A stretch of DNA of 61,821 nucleotides from Alphaproteobacteria bacterium (GTDB taxonomy: Bacteria > Pseudomonadota > Alphaproteobacteria > Sphingomonadales > Sphingomonadaceae), in assembly GCA_019232625.1 (NCBI GenBank), contig JAFANP010000017.1, positions 1-61,821 of the forward strand. Reading direction: 5' to 3'. The notes below the pieces were generated by a model. That model made no database searches and was not told where the DNA came from. It saw only the letters and a program-made list of their open reading frames with translations. Made by a program: the position numbers and the translations under genes. Of this stretch, positions 40,036-48,031 are shown in pieces. Numbering within the stretch: position 1 is the first letter of the stretch; each line of letters opens with the position of its first letter.

Positions 40036-40437
40036 ATGACCCCGCCGGCCGAGCGCCGCCTCCTGCAGCTTGTCGTCGTCCTTGCCTGTCTCGTGCCGCT
40101 GCTGGCGGGCGGTTCGGGCGTGCTGCGCGGCGCGGCCTTCATCAAGGGCGTCGGCCCGGCTCCCCCCGTCGATCTCGACAGCCACTTCCGCTACCTGTCC
40201 GGCCTGCTCCTCGGCCTGGGCCTCGCCTTCCTGTCCTGCGTTCCGGCCATCGAGCGACGGACCCTGCTGTTCCGCACGCTGGGCCTGATCGCCGTCATCG
40301 GCGGCCTGGCGCGCCTTCTCGGGCTGCTTGAGCGGGGAATGCCGAGCGCAGGTCACGTCTTCGGACTGTTCATGGAGCTCGGCACCGTGCCGTTGCTCAT
40401 CCTCTGGCAGGCCCGGGTCGCACGGCGCGCCCGGTGA
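40036..40437 (+). CDS. DUF4345 membrane protein
   Basis: A 133-residue protein with four transmembrane helices and the family core LDSHFRYLSGLLLGLGLAFL and LIAVIGGLARLLGLLERGMP. The function is unknown. The start at 40036 lies just after the GGGGACAGT element. Confidence 0.78.
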   Translation: MTPPAERRLLQLVVVLACLVPLLAGGSGVLRGAAFIKGVGPAPPVDLDSHFRYLSGLLLGLGLAFLSCVPAIERRTLLFRTLGLIAVIGGLARLLGLLERGMPSAGHVFGLFMELGTVPLLILWQARVARRAR

Positions 40438-40440
40438 CGG

Positions 40441-41511
40441 TCAGCTTCCCGGCGGCTGTCCCCGCCCCTCCCACCACGGCCGCAGGAGCGCGGCGAGCGC
40501 CCGGTTCCTGACGAACAGGCGGTCGACCACGTCCGGCCCCTCCTCCGCGCCCATCATCGCCTTGTAGCCCGGGTCGCCGGAGCCCCAGTCGAGCAGGGTC
40601 ACGCCGCGGGAGTCGAGATGCTCGAAGCTGCGATAGGCGAGCACCCGCCCCGGGCTGTGCTTCGCGAATCTCGGGTCGTAGCTGTTGGCGATGCAGTAGC
40701 GGGTGGCGCCGCAATCCATGTCGAAGCCGAAGGCGGCCGGCACTCCGCCGACGGTGAGGAGCGATCCCCACATCATCGCGGCGAGCGCCGGATCGGCGGC
40801 GGCTTCTTCCCAGACGCGCCGGTGGCGGGGCGCGAGGAACTTGGAGTCGCGGCCATCGGTGCGCGTTCCGATCCAGGCCCGGCGCTCGACCGCTGCGAAG
40901 GTGTCGAACACCGCCGTCGACCAGCCGCTGCCGGTGACGAAGCGGAATTCGAGCGCGCCGTGGGATGAGAGATGCTTCTCGAAGAAGCGGTTCTTGCGCA
41001 GCGTCGATCCGCGGGGCCAGCCGCCCGCCGCGCGCAGCCGGGCGACGTCGAGCAGCCAGGTGCGGCCGAGACGGCGGGTCAATGTCGTCCAGCCGGCGGC
41101 CGGCGCGGCCGCGGCGAGGCGGGCCCCGCCATCGTCGTCGGAGCGCTGCGGACCCATGCGCCACGCCGGCCCGAGGCCGCGGGCGAGCGGATGGGCGAGC
41201 ATCGCCGCAAGCTCCTCCGGCTCCGCGTCCGCGGCGACCGGCACGCTACGCCAGGGCCAATATCCCCCCGGCACCGCCCTCAGCCCGGCGGTCGCGGCCA
41301 CCGTCGGAAGCGCGGCGAGCAGGCGGCCGTCGGCGCGCCTGCCGACGAGGGTCCGGGGCCGCCTCCCCCCGGCGGCAGCGAACCAGGCGGTACGGAGGAA
41401 CGCCTGCTCGGGCGGCGCCTCCCTCGCCGCCGAGTCGAGCGCGGAGGCGAAGCCCTCCTCCATGGTCGGCGGGAGGGCGCTGAGGGCGATGTTCAACGGC
41501 GCTCGACGCAT
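40441..41511 (-). CDS. GNAT-fold acyltransferase (FemAB/CelD-like)
   Basis: A 356-residue protein with two GNAT-like halves. C-terminal part: FAAVERRAWIGTRTDGRDSK, GGVPAAFGFDMDCGATRYCI and PGRVLAYRSFEHLDSRGVTL, the pattern of FemAB/CelD-type acetyltransferases. Candidate roles are aminoacyl or acyl transfer in envelope or polysaccharide synthesis. A small ORF with a perfect Shine-Dalgarno sequence lies upstream on the same strand. Confidence 0.72.
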   Translation of the reverse strand: MRRAPLNIALSALPPTMEEGFASALDSAAREAPPEQAFLRTAWFAAAGGRRPRTLVGRRADGRLLAALPTVAATAGLRAVPGGYWPWRSVPVAADAEPEELAAMLAHPLARGLGPAWRMGPQRSDDDGGARLAAAAPAAGWTTLTRRLGRTWLLDVARLRAAGGWPRGSTLRKNRFFEKHLSSHGALEFRFVTGSGWSTAVFDTFAAVERRAWIGTRTDGRDSKFLAPRHRRVWEEAAADPALAAMMWGSLLTVGGVPAAFGFDMDCGATRYCIANSYDPRFAKHSPGRVLAYRSFEHLDSRGVTLLDWGSGDPGYKAMMGAEEGPDVVDRLFVRNRALAALLRPWWEGRGQPPGS

Positions 41512-41646
41512 GATGTGACGCCCAATCGAGGAACATGACCGCCCGGCCGGTCGGCCAGACAGACCGAAGGGCCGCCGGACCGAAGCCCGACGACCCTTCT
41601 ACATGGTCAGCGGCCGGATGCTCCAGCCCGGAAGACCTTGAAAGGC

Positions 41647-41703
41647 TTAGCCTTTCATCTCCCGAACGAGCGGAACCGACCTCACTGCTGAACCATGAGA
41701 CAT
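41647..41703 (-). CDS. Eighteen-codon ORF with a perfect Shine-Dalgarno sequence
   Basis: Encodes MSHGSAVRSVPLVREMKG. The site AAAGGAGGTGATCC at 41705-41718 is complementary to the 16S rRNA 3' end over 14 bases, far stronger than other sites here. The stop codon lies inside a palindrome (GAAAGGCTTAGCCTTTC, 41640-41656). It sits 135 bases upstream of the GNAT gene, so it may be a leader peptide or an independent microprotein. No known family was recognised. Confidence 0.45.
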   Translation of the reverse strand: MSHGSAVRSVPLVREMKG

Positions 41704-41837
41704 CGGATCACCTCCTTTCGCTTGTTGATGGCGAGGGGAAGGATGAATCATCGTGAATCGCCGTGCAAGGCTTGTTTTCATTTTTTTCGGCGCTAGGATT
41801 CCATGCTTCGCGCGCGGCCGCCGCCGCGGCCGCGGCT

Positions 41838-42338
41838 CTACCCCCTGCAATCCTCGATCACCCGCGCCGGCTCCGCCCAGGCCGGGACGACCAGCGTCGG
41901 AAGGCCCTCGGCCTCGACGGTGAAACGGCCGCGGCTGAAGGCGATTTCGTCGAGGCGCGGATCGGCGGCGGGCAGCGCCGCCGCGACCGAGGCGGCGCCG
42001 TAGGACGTGCGCACCGTCAGCGGCCCCGCCGCTCCCGTCCTCACCAGCGCGACCTCGCGGCGCGCCGGATCGCAGCGGAGCAGGAGAGCCGCGCCGGCGA
42101 AGGCCGCGGCCGGCCCTCCGGCGCCGTCGCCGCTATAGGTCCATTCCCCCGGAGTCAGCGGGAGGTCGCGCCAGTCCGGGGCCGCGCGCGGCGGCGGGGG
42201 AGGCGGCGCGGGCGCGACCCTGGGCGGCGCCGGCGCAACGGCGGGCGCGGGCGGCGGCGCGCCGGCGCATCCCGAAAGCAGCAGGGCGGCCGCCGCCGCC
42301 CCGCCCAGTCCACGCCCGCCATGCCCGCTCGTCGTCAC
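41838..42338 (-). CDS. Lipoprotein with a Pro-rich linker, unknown
   Basis: A 166-residue protein: lipobox LLLSGC near residue 22, a long Pro/Ala linker, then a C-terminal beta-rich domain with a Cys pair (LLRCDPARRE and VIEDCRG). The GTG start at 42338 has GGGGAG upstream; the longer open frame has no ribosome site. Confidence 0.6.
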   Translation of the reverse strand: MTTSGHGGRGLGGAAAAALLLSGCAGAPPPAPAVAPAPPRVAPAPPPPPPRAAPDWRDLPLTPGEWTYSGDGAGGPAAAFAGAALLLRCDPARREVALVRTGAAGPLTVRTSYGAASVAAALPAADPRLDEIAFSRGRFTVEAEGLPTLVVPAWAEPARVIEDCRG

Positions 42339-42510
42339 GAGCGCTCCCCAGCATGCGCGGCGCGCCGTTCCAAGCGCAAAGCCGACTGGCCGTGCAATTT
42401 GGCGGACCGCGCGGGCGGCGGCAGCCTGACGGGAGGTGAACGGCGCATTCATGGGCTATTCAATGCCTCCCTCCTATGCCACCTCCGAAACGAACTGGGA
42501 TTGTCTGTCA

Positions 42511-42816
42511 ATGCGTATCGTCCTTCTCCTCGCCGCACTGGCCGGCGCGGCCGTGCCGCCCGCCGCCGCCGGGGCGCGCCCGCCGCACGAGCGCGAGCAG
42601 GACGAGGCGTTCCGGGGCACCCGCCAGGGCCGTTTCCTGCCCCTCCGCGCGATCGAGGACCGGATCGTGCCGCGGATGCGCGGCTTCTCCTATCTCGGCC
42701 CGGAGCTCGACCCGGGCAGCGGCCGCTACCGCCTGAAGTTCATGCGCGGGCCCCAGGTCGTGTGGATCGACGTCGACGCCCGCACCGGCGAGATACTCGG
42801 CCGCAGCGGCTTCTGA
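42511..42816 (+). CDS. PepSY-like exported protein
   Basis: A 101-residue protein with a signal peptide and a domain with FLPLRAIEDRIVPRMRGFSY and RYRLKFMRGPQVVWIDVDAR, then TGEILG, the typical PepSY ending. It lies 90 bases before the response regulator. PepSY proteins next to two-component systems often act as periplasmic modulators. Confidence 0.75.
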   Translation: MRIVLLLAALAGAAVPPAAAGARPPHEREQDEAFRGTRQGRFLPLRAIEDRIVPRMRGFSYLGPELDPGSGRYRLKFMRGPQVVWIDVDARTGEILGRSGF

Positions 42817-42906
42817 CGGCTCGCCCGTCGTTCCTCCCATGAAACCATTGGCAATCGCGCTGGTTGGGCGGATAATCCGAGCCGTTAACATCCACAGGGG
42901 TAGATC

Positions 42907-43572
42907 ATGCGGGTCCTGATCGTCGAGGACGAACCCAATCTCGGCCGCCAGCTGCGCGCCACGCTGGAAGGCGCCGGCTACGCCGTCGATCTCGCCACCG
43001 ATGGCGAGGACGGCCATTATCTGGGCTCGACCGAGACCTACGACGCCATCGTCCTCGACCTCGGCCTCCCCGAAATAGACGGGCTGACCGTGCTCGACAG
43101 GTGGCGCAAGGACGGCATGGCCGTTCCCGTCCTCGTCCTCACCGCCCGCGACAGCTGGTCTGACAAGGTCGCCGGGCTCGACGCGGGCGCCGACGATTAT
43201 CTCGCCAAGCCGTTCCAGACCGAGGAGCTGATCGCGCGGCTGCGGGCCCTCATCCGCCGCGCCTCCGGCAACGCCTCGTCCGAGCTCACGGCGGGCGACG
43301 TCCGCCTCGACACGCGCTCGGGCAAGGTCACGCTCGACGGCGAGCCGGTGAAGCTCACCGCGCAGGAATATAAGCTCCTCTCCTACCTGATGCACCACAA
43401 GGGCAAGGTGGTTTCGCGCACCGAGCTGATCGAGCATATCTACGACCAGGATTTCGACCGCGATTCCAACACCATCGAGGTGTTCGTCACCCGCATCCGC
43501 AAGAAGCTCGGGCCGGACGTCATCACCACCATTCGCGGCCTCGGCTATTCGCTGGAGGAACCGCGCGGTTGA
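42907..43572 (+). CDS. OmpR/PhoP-family response regulator
   Basis: A 221-residue protein: receiver domain with phospho-acceptor D51 (VLDLGLPEIDG), acidic pocket E7/D8, conserved TARD and KPF; then an OmpR winged-helix DNA-binding domain (LTAQEYKLLSYLMHHKGKVV and RKKLGPDVITTIRGLGY). It is controlled by the histidine kinase seven bases downstream. Confidence 0.95.
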   Translation: MRVLIVEDEPNLGRQLRATLEGAGYAVDLATDGEDGHYLGSTETYDAIVLDLGLPEIDGLTVLDRWRKDGMAVPVLVLTARDSWSDKVAGLDAGADDYLAKPFQTEELIARLRALIRRASGNASSELTAGDVRLDTRSGKVTLDGEPVKLTAQEYKLLSYLMHHKGKVVSRTELIEHIYDQDFDRDSNTIEVFVTRIRKKLGPDVITTIRGLGYSLEEPRG

Positions 43573-43579
43573 CGATGCG

Positions 43580-44983
43580 GTGAAGCTGCGTCTTCCGCTT
43601 CTTCGCCGCCTCGCCAGGCGCAGCCCCTCCGCCGGTTCGCTGACCCGCCGGATGATCGGCATCTCGGCGCTGTGGATCCTGGTCCTGCTCGGCGTCGGCG
43701 GCTACGCCCTCGACCGAGTCCTCACCTCCGCCCTGACGCGCAACTTCGACAATTATATCGAATATGTCCTGACCGCTTTGATCGCAACCGCCGAGATAGG
43801 CCCCGAGGGCGAGGCCTTCCTCAACCGGGCGCCGGCCGACCAGCGCTTCCTCGAGCCTTATTCGGGCCTCTATTTCCAGATCACCGCGGTCGGCAAGCCG
43901 CGCTCGGCGGCCGGCGTCGACCTCGACCTCCCGTCCCGCTCGCTGTGGGACAGGCGCCTCAAGGTCGTCACCCGCCACAACGACTTCGAGGTCCACGTCT
44001 ACGACAGCCCGGAATTCACCGGCGAGAAGCTGCGCGTCATGGAGCGGGACGTGCGCCTCCCCGGTTCGCAGCTGCGCTGGCGCTTCCAGGTCGCGCAGAG
44101 CCGCGACACGCTGGACGACCAGATATCGGTGCTCAGGCGGACGATGATCCGCTCCTTCGCGATCCTCGGCCTCGGCCTCGTCATCCTCGCCACGCTCCAG
44201 GCCTTTTACGGCCTGTGGCCGCTGCGCCGCGTCCGCCGCTCGCTCGCCGCCATCCGCTCGGGGGAGAAGGCGCGGATCGAGGAGCGCTATCCGCGCGAGA
44301 TCGAGCCCCTGACGGAGGAGCTGAACGCCCTCCTCGCCCATAACGAGAAGCAGGCCGAGGAAGCCCGCCGCCACGCCGGCAATCTCGCCCATGCGCTGAA
44401 GACGCCGCTCACCGTCATCACCAACGCCGCCACCGCGCGGGCGCCGGACCTCGCCGACACCGTCTGCCGCGAGGCGACGACGATGCGCCGCCAGGTCGAC
44501 CACCATCTCGCGCGCGCCCGCGCTATCGGCCGCCGCGCCTCCGCCCAGGCGCGCGCGCCGGTCTGGCCGTCGCTGCAGGCGGTCGAGCGGGCCGTCACCC
44601 GCCTCTACGACAACGTCACCGTCGATCTCGCCGGCGACCGCGCCGCCGCGGTCCGGGTCGAGCGGCAGGACCTCGACGAGATGCTCGGCAACCTCATCGA
44701 GAATGCCGCGAAATATGGCGGCGGGCGCGTCTTCGTCACCGTCCGCACCACTCCCGAATGCGTCGAGATCGAGGTGGAGGACGACGGCCGTGGCATACCG
44801 GAGGCGGACCGCAGCTCGATCTTCGACCGCGGCGCCCGGCTCGACACGGGCAAGCCCGGCACCGGCCTCGGCCTCGCCATCGTCCGCGACGTCGCCCAGA
44901 TCTACGGAGGCTCCATCGCCCTCGAGGAGAGCGAGGACCTCGGCGGCCTCCTCGCCCGGCTCAAGCTCCCGCTCTGCCGCTGA
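43580..44983 (+). CDS. Membrane sensor histidine kinase
   Basis: A 467-residue protein. TM1 (about residues 25-45) and TM2 (about 190-213) flank a periplasmic sensor, then HAMP, HisKA with the phospho-acceptor H271 (NLAHALKTPLTVI), N-box NLIENAAKYG, G boxes DDGRGIP and GTGLGLAIV. It starts with GTG. Together with the PepSY protein and response regulator, PhoPQ-like layout. Confidence 0.93.
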   Translation: MKLRLPLLRRLARRSPSAGSLTRRMIGISALWILVLLGVGGYALDRVLTSALTRNFDNYIEYVLTALIATAEIGPEGEAFLNRAPADQRFLEPYSGLYFQITAVGKPRSAAGVDLDLPSRSLWDRRLKVVTRHNDFEVHVYDSPEFTGEKLRVMERDVRLPGSQLRWRFQVAQSRDTLDDQISVLRRTMIRSFAILGLGLVILATLQAFYGLWPLRRVRRSLAAIRSGEKARIEERYPREIEPLTEELNALLAHNEKQAEEARRHAGNLAHALKTPLTVITNAATARAPDLADTVCREATTMRRQVDHHLARARAIGRRASAQARAPVWPSLQAVERAVTRLYDNVTVDLAGDRAAAVRVERQDLDEMLGNLIENAAKYGGGRVFVTVRTTPECVEIEVEDDGRGIPEADRSSIFDRGARLDTGKPGTGLGLAIVRDVAQIYGGSIALEESEDLGGLLARLKLPLCR

Positions 44984-45000
44984 GCTTGCCTGAGGCACGG

Positions 45001-45016
45001 GTAAGTCCTATCTTAC
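45001..45016 (+). promoter_or_regulatory. Candidate operator of vapBC-ispB
   Basis: GTAAG-TCCTAT-CTTAC, an AT-rich palindrome four bases before the vapB ATG, typical location for AbrB-type autorepression. No experimental support. Confidence 0.4.
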
Positions 45017-45020
45017 TTCG

Positions 45021-45305
45021 ATGGCAGTCCGAACGAGAATGTCCGCCAAGGGCCAGGTGGTCATCCCGAAATCGGTCCGGGATGAGCTGGATTGGCCGGC
45101 CGGCACCCCGCTGGAGGTCCTCAAGGTTGCAGGGGCGGTGACGTTGCGGCCGGTCGCCGAGAAGCGGCGCCGCCTTACCCTGGAGGAATTCGAACGGCGG
45201 AGGCCCAGATATGAGGGCCCTTCCGTGTCCCTCGAAGAGATGGACGAAGCCATTCTGCGCGAAGCGCAACGACGCTGGCGTGAGAAGGAAGCGCGGAGCC
45301 GGTGA
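45021..45305 (+). CDS. vapB: AbrB/VapB-family antitoxin
   Basis: A 94-residue protein with the swapped-hairpin AbrB motif MSAKGQVVIPKSVRDELDWP at the N-terminus, then a toxin-binding C-terminal helix. Its stop overlaps the vapC start (GTGA). An internal ATG at 45039 is possible. Confidence 0.88.
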   Translation: MAVRTRMSAKGQVVIPKSVRDELDWPAGTPLEVLKVAGAVTLRPVAEKRRRLTLEEFERRRPRYEGPSVSLEEMDEAILREAQRRWREKEARSR

Positions 45306-45691
45306 TCGCCGTCGACACGAACATAGTCGTCCGGCTTCTCGTAAATGACGACTCGGAACAACGCGCGAAGGCGCTGAGCCTTGTCGAAGGCGGCATCTTC
45401 GTTTCACGAAGCGTGCTCATGGAAACCGAATGGGTATTGCGCTCCGCCTATCGGTTGGCCCGTCAGGCCGTCAACGATGCCTTGGCAGACCTTCTGGCGC
45501 TGGACGGCGTCCACGCCGGCGACGCCGAGATGCTGGATTGGGCGCTTGACCGGCACAGAGCCGGGGCCGACTGGGCGGACATGTTGCATCTCATAGACGC
45601 TCGGCCTTACCCGGCTTTCGCGACCTTCGATCGGGGGCTATCGCGCGCTGCGGGCGACAAGGCGCCCGTCGTCATCGAGGTACCGGTATGA
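45302..45691 (+). CDS. vapC: VapC-family PIN ribonuclease toxin
   Basis: A 129-residue PIN protein with the acidic set D5 (AVDTNIVVRLL), E41/E43 (LMETEWVL), D90/D93 (GADWADMLHL) and D110 (FATFDRGL). GTG start. Its stop overlaps the ispB ATG (ATGA), so toxin and ispB are co-translated. Confidence 0.88.
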   Translation: MIAVDTNIVVRLLVNDDSEQRAKALSLVEGGIFVSRSVLMETEWVLRSAYRLARQAVNDALADLLALDGVHAGDAEMLDWALDRHRAGADWADMLHLIDARPYPAFATFDRGLSRAAGDKAPVVIEVPV

Positions 45692-46701
45692 CCGCCACCC
45701 TCCACTCGCTCGGCCCGTCGCGGGCGCCGTCGCTGGATCCGATGATCCAGCTCGTCTCCAGCGACCTCAACCACGTCAATGCGGTGATCCTCGAGCGGAT
45801 GCAGAGCCCGGTCGCGCTCATCCCGGAGCTGGCCGGCCACCTCATCGCCGGCGGCGGCAAGCGGATGCGGCCGATGCTCACCCTCGCCGGCGCCCGGCTG
45901 CTCGACTATCCCGGCTCGCGCCACCACCGGCTCGCCGCCGCCGTGGAGTTCATCCACACCGCCACCCTGCTCCACGACGACGTCGTCGACGGCTCGGGCC
46001 TGAGGCGGGGCCGGCGCACCGCCAACATCATCTGGGGCAATCCGGCGAGCGTGCTGGTCGGCGATTTCCTCTTCTCCCGCGCCTTCGAGCTGATGGTCGA
46101 GGACGGCTCGCTGCGCGCGCTGCGCATCCTGTCGCGCGCCTCGGCGGTGATCGCCGAGGGCGAGGTCGACCAGCTCACCGCCCAGCGCCGGATCGACACC
46201 GGCGAGGATCATTATCTCGGCATCATCGGCGCCAAGACCGCGGCCCTGTTCGCCGCCGCCTGCCGCATCGCCGCCGTCGTCGCCGAGCGCGACGAGCGGA
46301 CCGAGGAGGCGCTCGACTGCTACGGCCGCAACCTCGGGATCGCCTTCCAGCTGATCGACGACGCGATCGACTACAGCTCGGACGCGGAGACGATGGGCAA
46401 GGGCGTCGGTGACGACTTCCGGGACGGCAAGGTGACCCTGCCGGTGATCCTCGCCTTCGCCCGCGGCTCGGAGGCCGACCGCCGCTTCTGGCGCGAGGCG
46501 ATCGAGGAGGGGCGCAGCGACGACGCGGCGCTCGCCCACGCCCTCGTCCTGCTGCGCGCCAGCGGGGCGCTCGACGACACGATCGCCCGCGCCCGCACCT
46601 ACGGCCAGCGCGCCATCGACGCGCTCGGCCCCTTCCCCGGCGGCAGCGCCAAGGCGGCGCTCACCGAGGCCGTCGAGTTCGCGGTCGCCCGCGCCTATTG
46701 A
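45688..46701 (+). CDS. ispB: Long-chain trans-polyprenyl diphosphate synthase (ubiquinone tail)
   Basis: A 337-residue protein with GGKRMRP (56-62), first aspartate-rich motif DDVVD (97-101), GDFLFS and second motif QLIDDAIDYSSD. It makes the isoprenoid tail of ubiquinone (probably UQ-10 in sphingomonads). The ATG overlaps vapC by four bases. Confidence 0.93.
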   Translation: MTATLHSLGPSRAPSLDPMIQLVSSDLNHVNAVILERMQSPVALIPELAGHLIAGGGKRMRPMLTLAGARLLDYPGSRHHRLAAAVEFIHTATLLHDDVVDGSGLRRGRRTANIIWGNPASVLVGDFLFSRAFELMVEDGSLRALRILSRASAVIAEGEVDQLTAQRRIDTGEDHYLGIIGAKTAALFAAACRIAAVVAERDERTEEALDCYGRNLGIAFQLIDDAIDYSSDAETMGKGVGDDFRDGKVTLPVILAFARGSEADRRFWREAIEEGRSDDAALAHALVLLRASGALDDTIARARTYGQRAIDALGPFPGGSAKAALTEAVEFAVARAY

Positions 46702-47945
46702 GCGGCGGGCCGCAGCAGATAGGCGGTCTGGTAATGATAGGCCTGCTCGGTCACCGAGAGGATCTCGAAGGCCGGCGCGGCCATCGCCGCGAACCATCGG
46801 CGATCGTAGAAGACCTGTGAATCCGCGTCGCGGCCGATGGTGAACATGCCGAACCCCGCCTTGGCCCGCTGGTAGGTGGGGCTGGCGCGGATTCCCTCGG
46901 CGACGGCGGAGCCGCGATAGGCCCCCTCCTCGAACAGCGCGACGGTGCGGTTGTCGTGCAGCGTCAGATAGAGGCGGCCGTCGGGCGCCAGCACCCGCCT
47001 CAGCTCGAGCAGCCAGGCGGCGGCCAGATCGTCGATATGGGTGAAGAGCGAGGCGCAATAGACGAAGCGCAGGCTGCCGTCCGCGAACGGGAGATGCGGC
47101 ACCTTGGTGGTGGTGACGAAGTGGAAGGGCGGGCTGAGATGGGCCCGGCACCACAGGATCGCCTCGGCGTCGATGTCCGCTCCCCAGATCTCGCAGCGGC
47201 CGGCGAGCGGCTCGAGGTGGCGGATCATCCGACCCGGGCCGCAGCCGAGATCGAGCACGCGGTCGCCGTCGCGAAAGGCGAAGCCGGAGTCCTCGACGAG
47301 CGCCAGCATGCGGGCCACCTGCTCGGCCCCGTGCAGCGCATAGACGTCGGCGGTCCACAGCGATGCGGGCGGGATCGGCAGCCCGCCGTCGGCCGTTCGC
47401 TCGGGCGCGGCCGGCGGCGGCAGGATATAGTCCTCGCCGGCCCGGTAGGGGATGTAGGCGAGCTCCGGGAAGCGCGCGGCAGGGGCCGCCGGCCGCGGGC
47501 CGAGGCCGAGCCGCCGCCCGGCGCGGCCGAGCAGCCGGGCGAGCGCCCCGGCTTCGGCGGGGACCTCCTCGTTCGGGACGGGCGCCTGCAGGGCCTCGCT
47601 CCGTGCCGTCCTCGCCCGCCAGGCGCCTTCGTCCCGGCCGCAGGCGAGGGTGGTGCGGAACAATCCGGCAAGGGGCTGCCCCTCGAAAACGCCCTCAAGG
47701 CGATAATCGAAGGCGAGGGTCGCCCGCTCGCCCCGGCGCTCGACGGTCAGCGCCTCGACGTCGATCCTGTCGAAGCGCGCCTGCCCGCTGTCGAGCAGCG
47801 CCAGCTCCTGCGCGCGATCGAGCGCGGCGCCGTCGATCGTCACGCGATAATCCTCCGAGCGCAGCGCCGCCGCCGCCGCCACGTCCCTTTCCAGCAGCGC
47901 ACGGGTCCATTCGCGCACGAAGGCTTCGAGTTCCGCATCGGCCAT
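46695..47945 (-). CDS. NTF2/SnoaL-like domain fused to a SAM-dependent methyltransferase
   Basis: A 416-residue protein. Residues ~1-115 look like an NTF2-like fold (MADAELEAFVREWTRALLER and RDVAAAAALRSEDYRV, then a beta-sheet). From ~200 a class I SAM domain with VLDLGCGPGRMIRHLEPLAG and FVYCASLFTHIDD. The fusion is unusual. The substrate is unknown. Its 3' end overlaps ispB by seven bases. Confidence 0.75.
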   Translation of the reverse strand: MADAELEAFVREWTRALLERDVAAAAALRSEDYRVTIDGAALDRAQELALLDSGQARFDRIDVEALTVERRGERATLAFDYRLEGVFEGQPLAGLFRTTLACGRDEGAWRARTARSEALQAPVPNEEVPAEAGALARLLGRAGRRLGLGPRPAAPAARFPELAYIPYRAGEDYILPPPAAPERTADGGLPIPPASLWTADVYALHGAEQVARMLALVEDSGFAFRDGDRVLDLGCGPGRMIRHLEPLAGRCEIWGADIDAEAILWCRAHLSPPFHFVTTTKVPHLPFADGSLRFVYCASLFTHIDDLAAAWLLELRRVLAPDGRLYLTLHDNRTVALFEEGAYRGSAVAEGIRASPTYQRAKAGFGMFTIGRDADSQVFYDRRWFAAMAAPAFEILSVTEQAYHYQTAYLLRPAAQ

Positions 47946-48031
47946 GGCCGCGGGGCTAGCACAGGCGGGCCGCGAAGCAATGCCGCTCGACTTCCCGCCG
48001 CTTCCGGAGCACGACGGGCGCGCCGCCGACC

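Noticed and set aside
41705-41718. Plus-strand match to the 16S rRNA 3' end
   Set aside because: Only 14 bases; no other rRNA sequence follows or precedes, so not an rRNA fragment.
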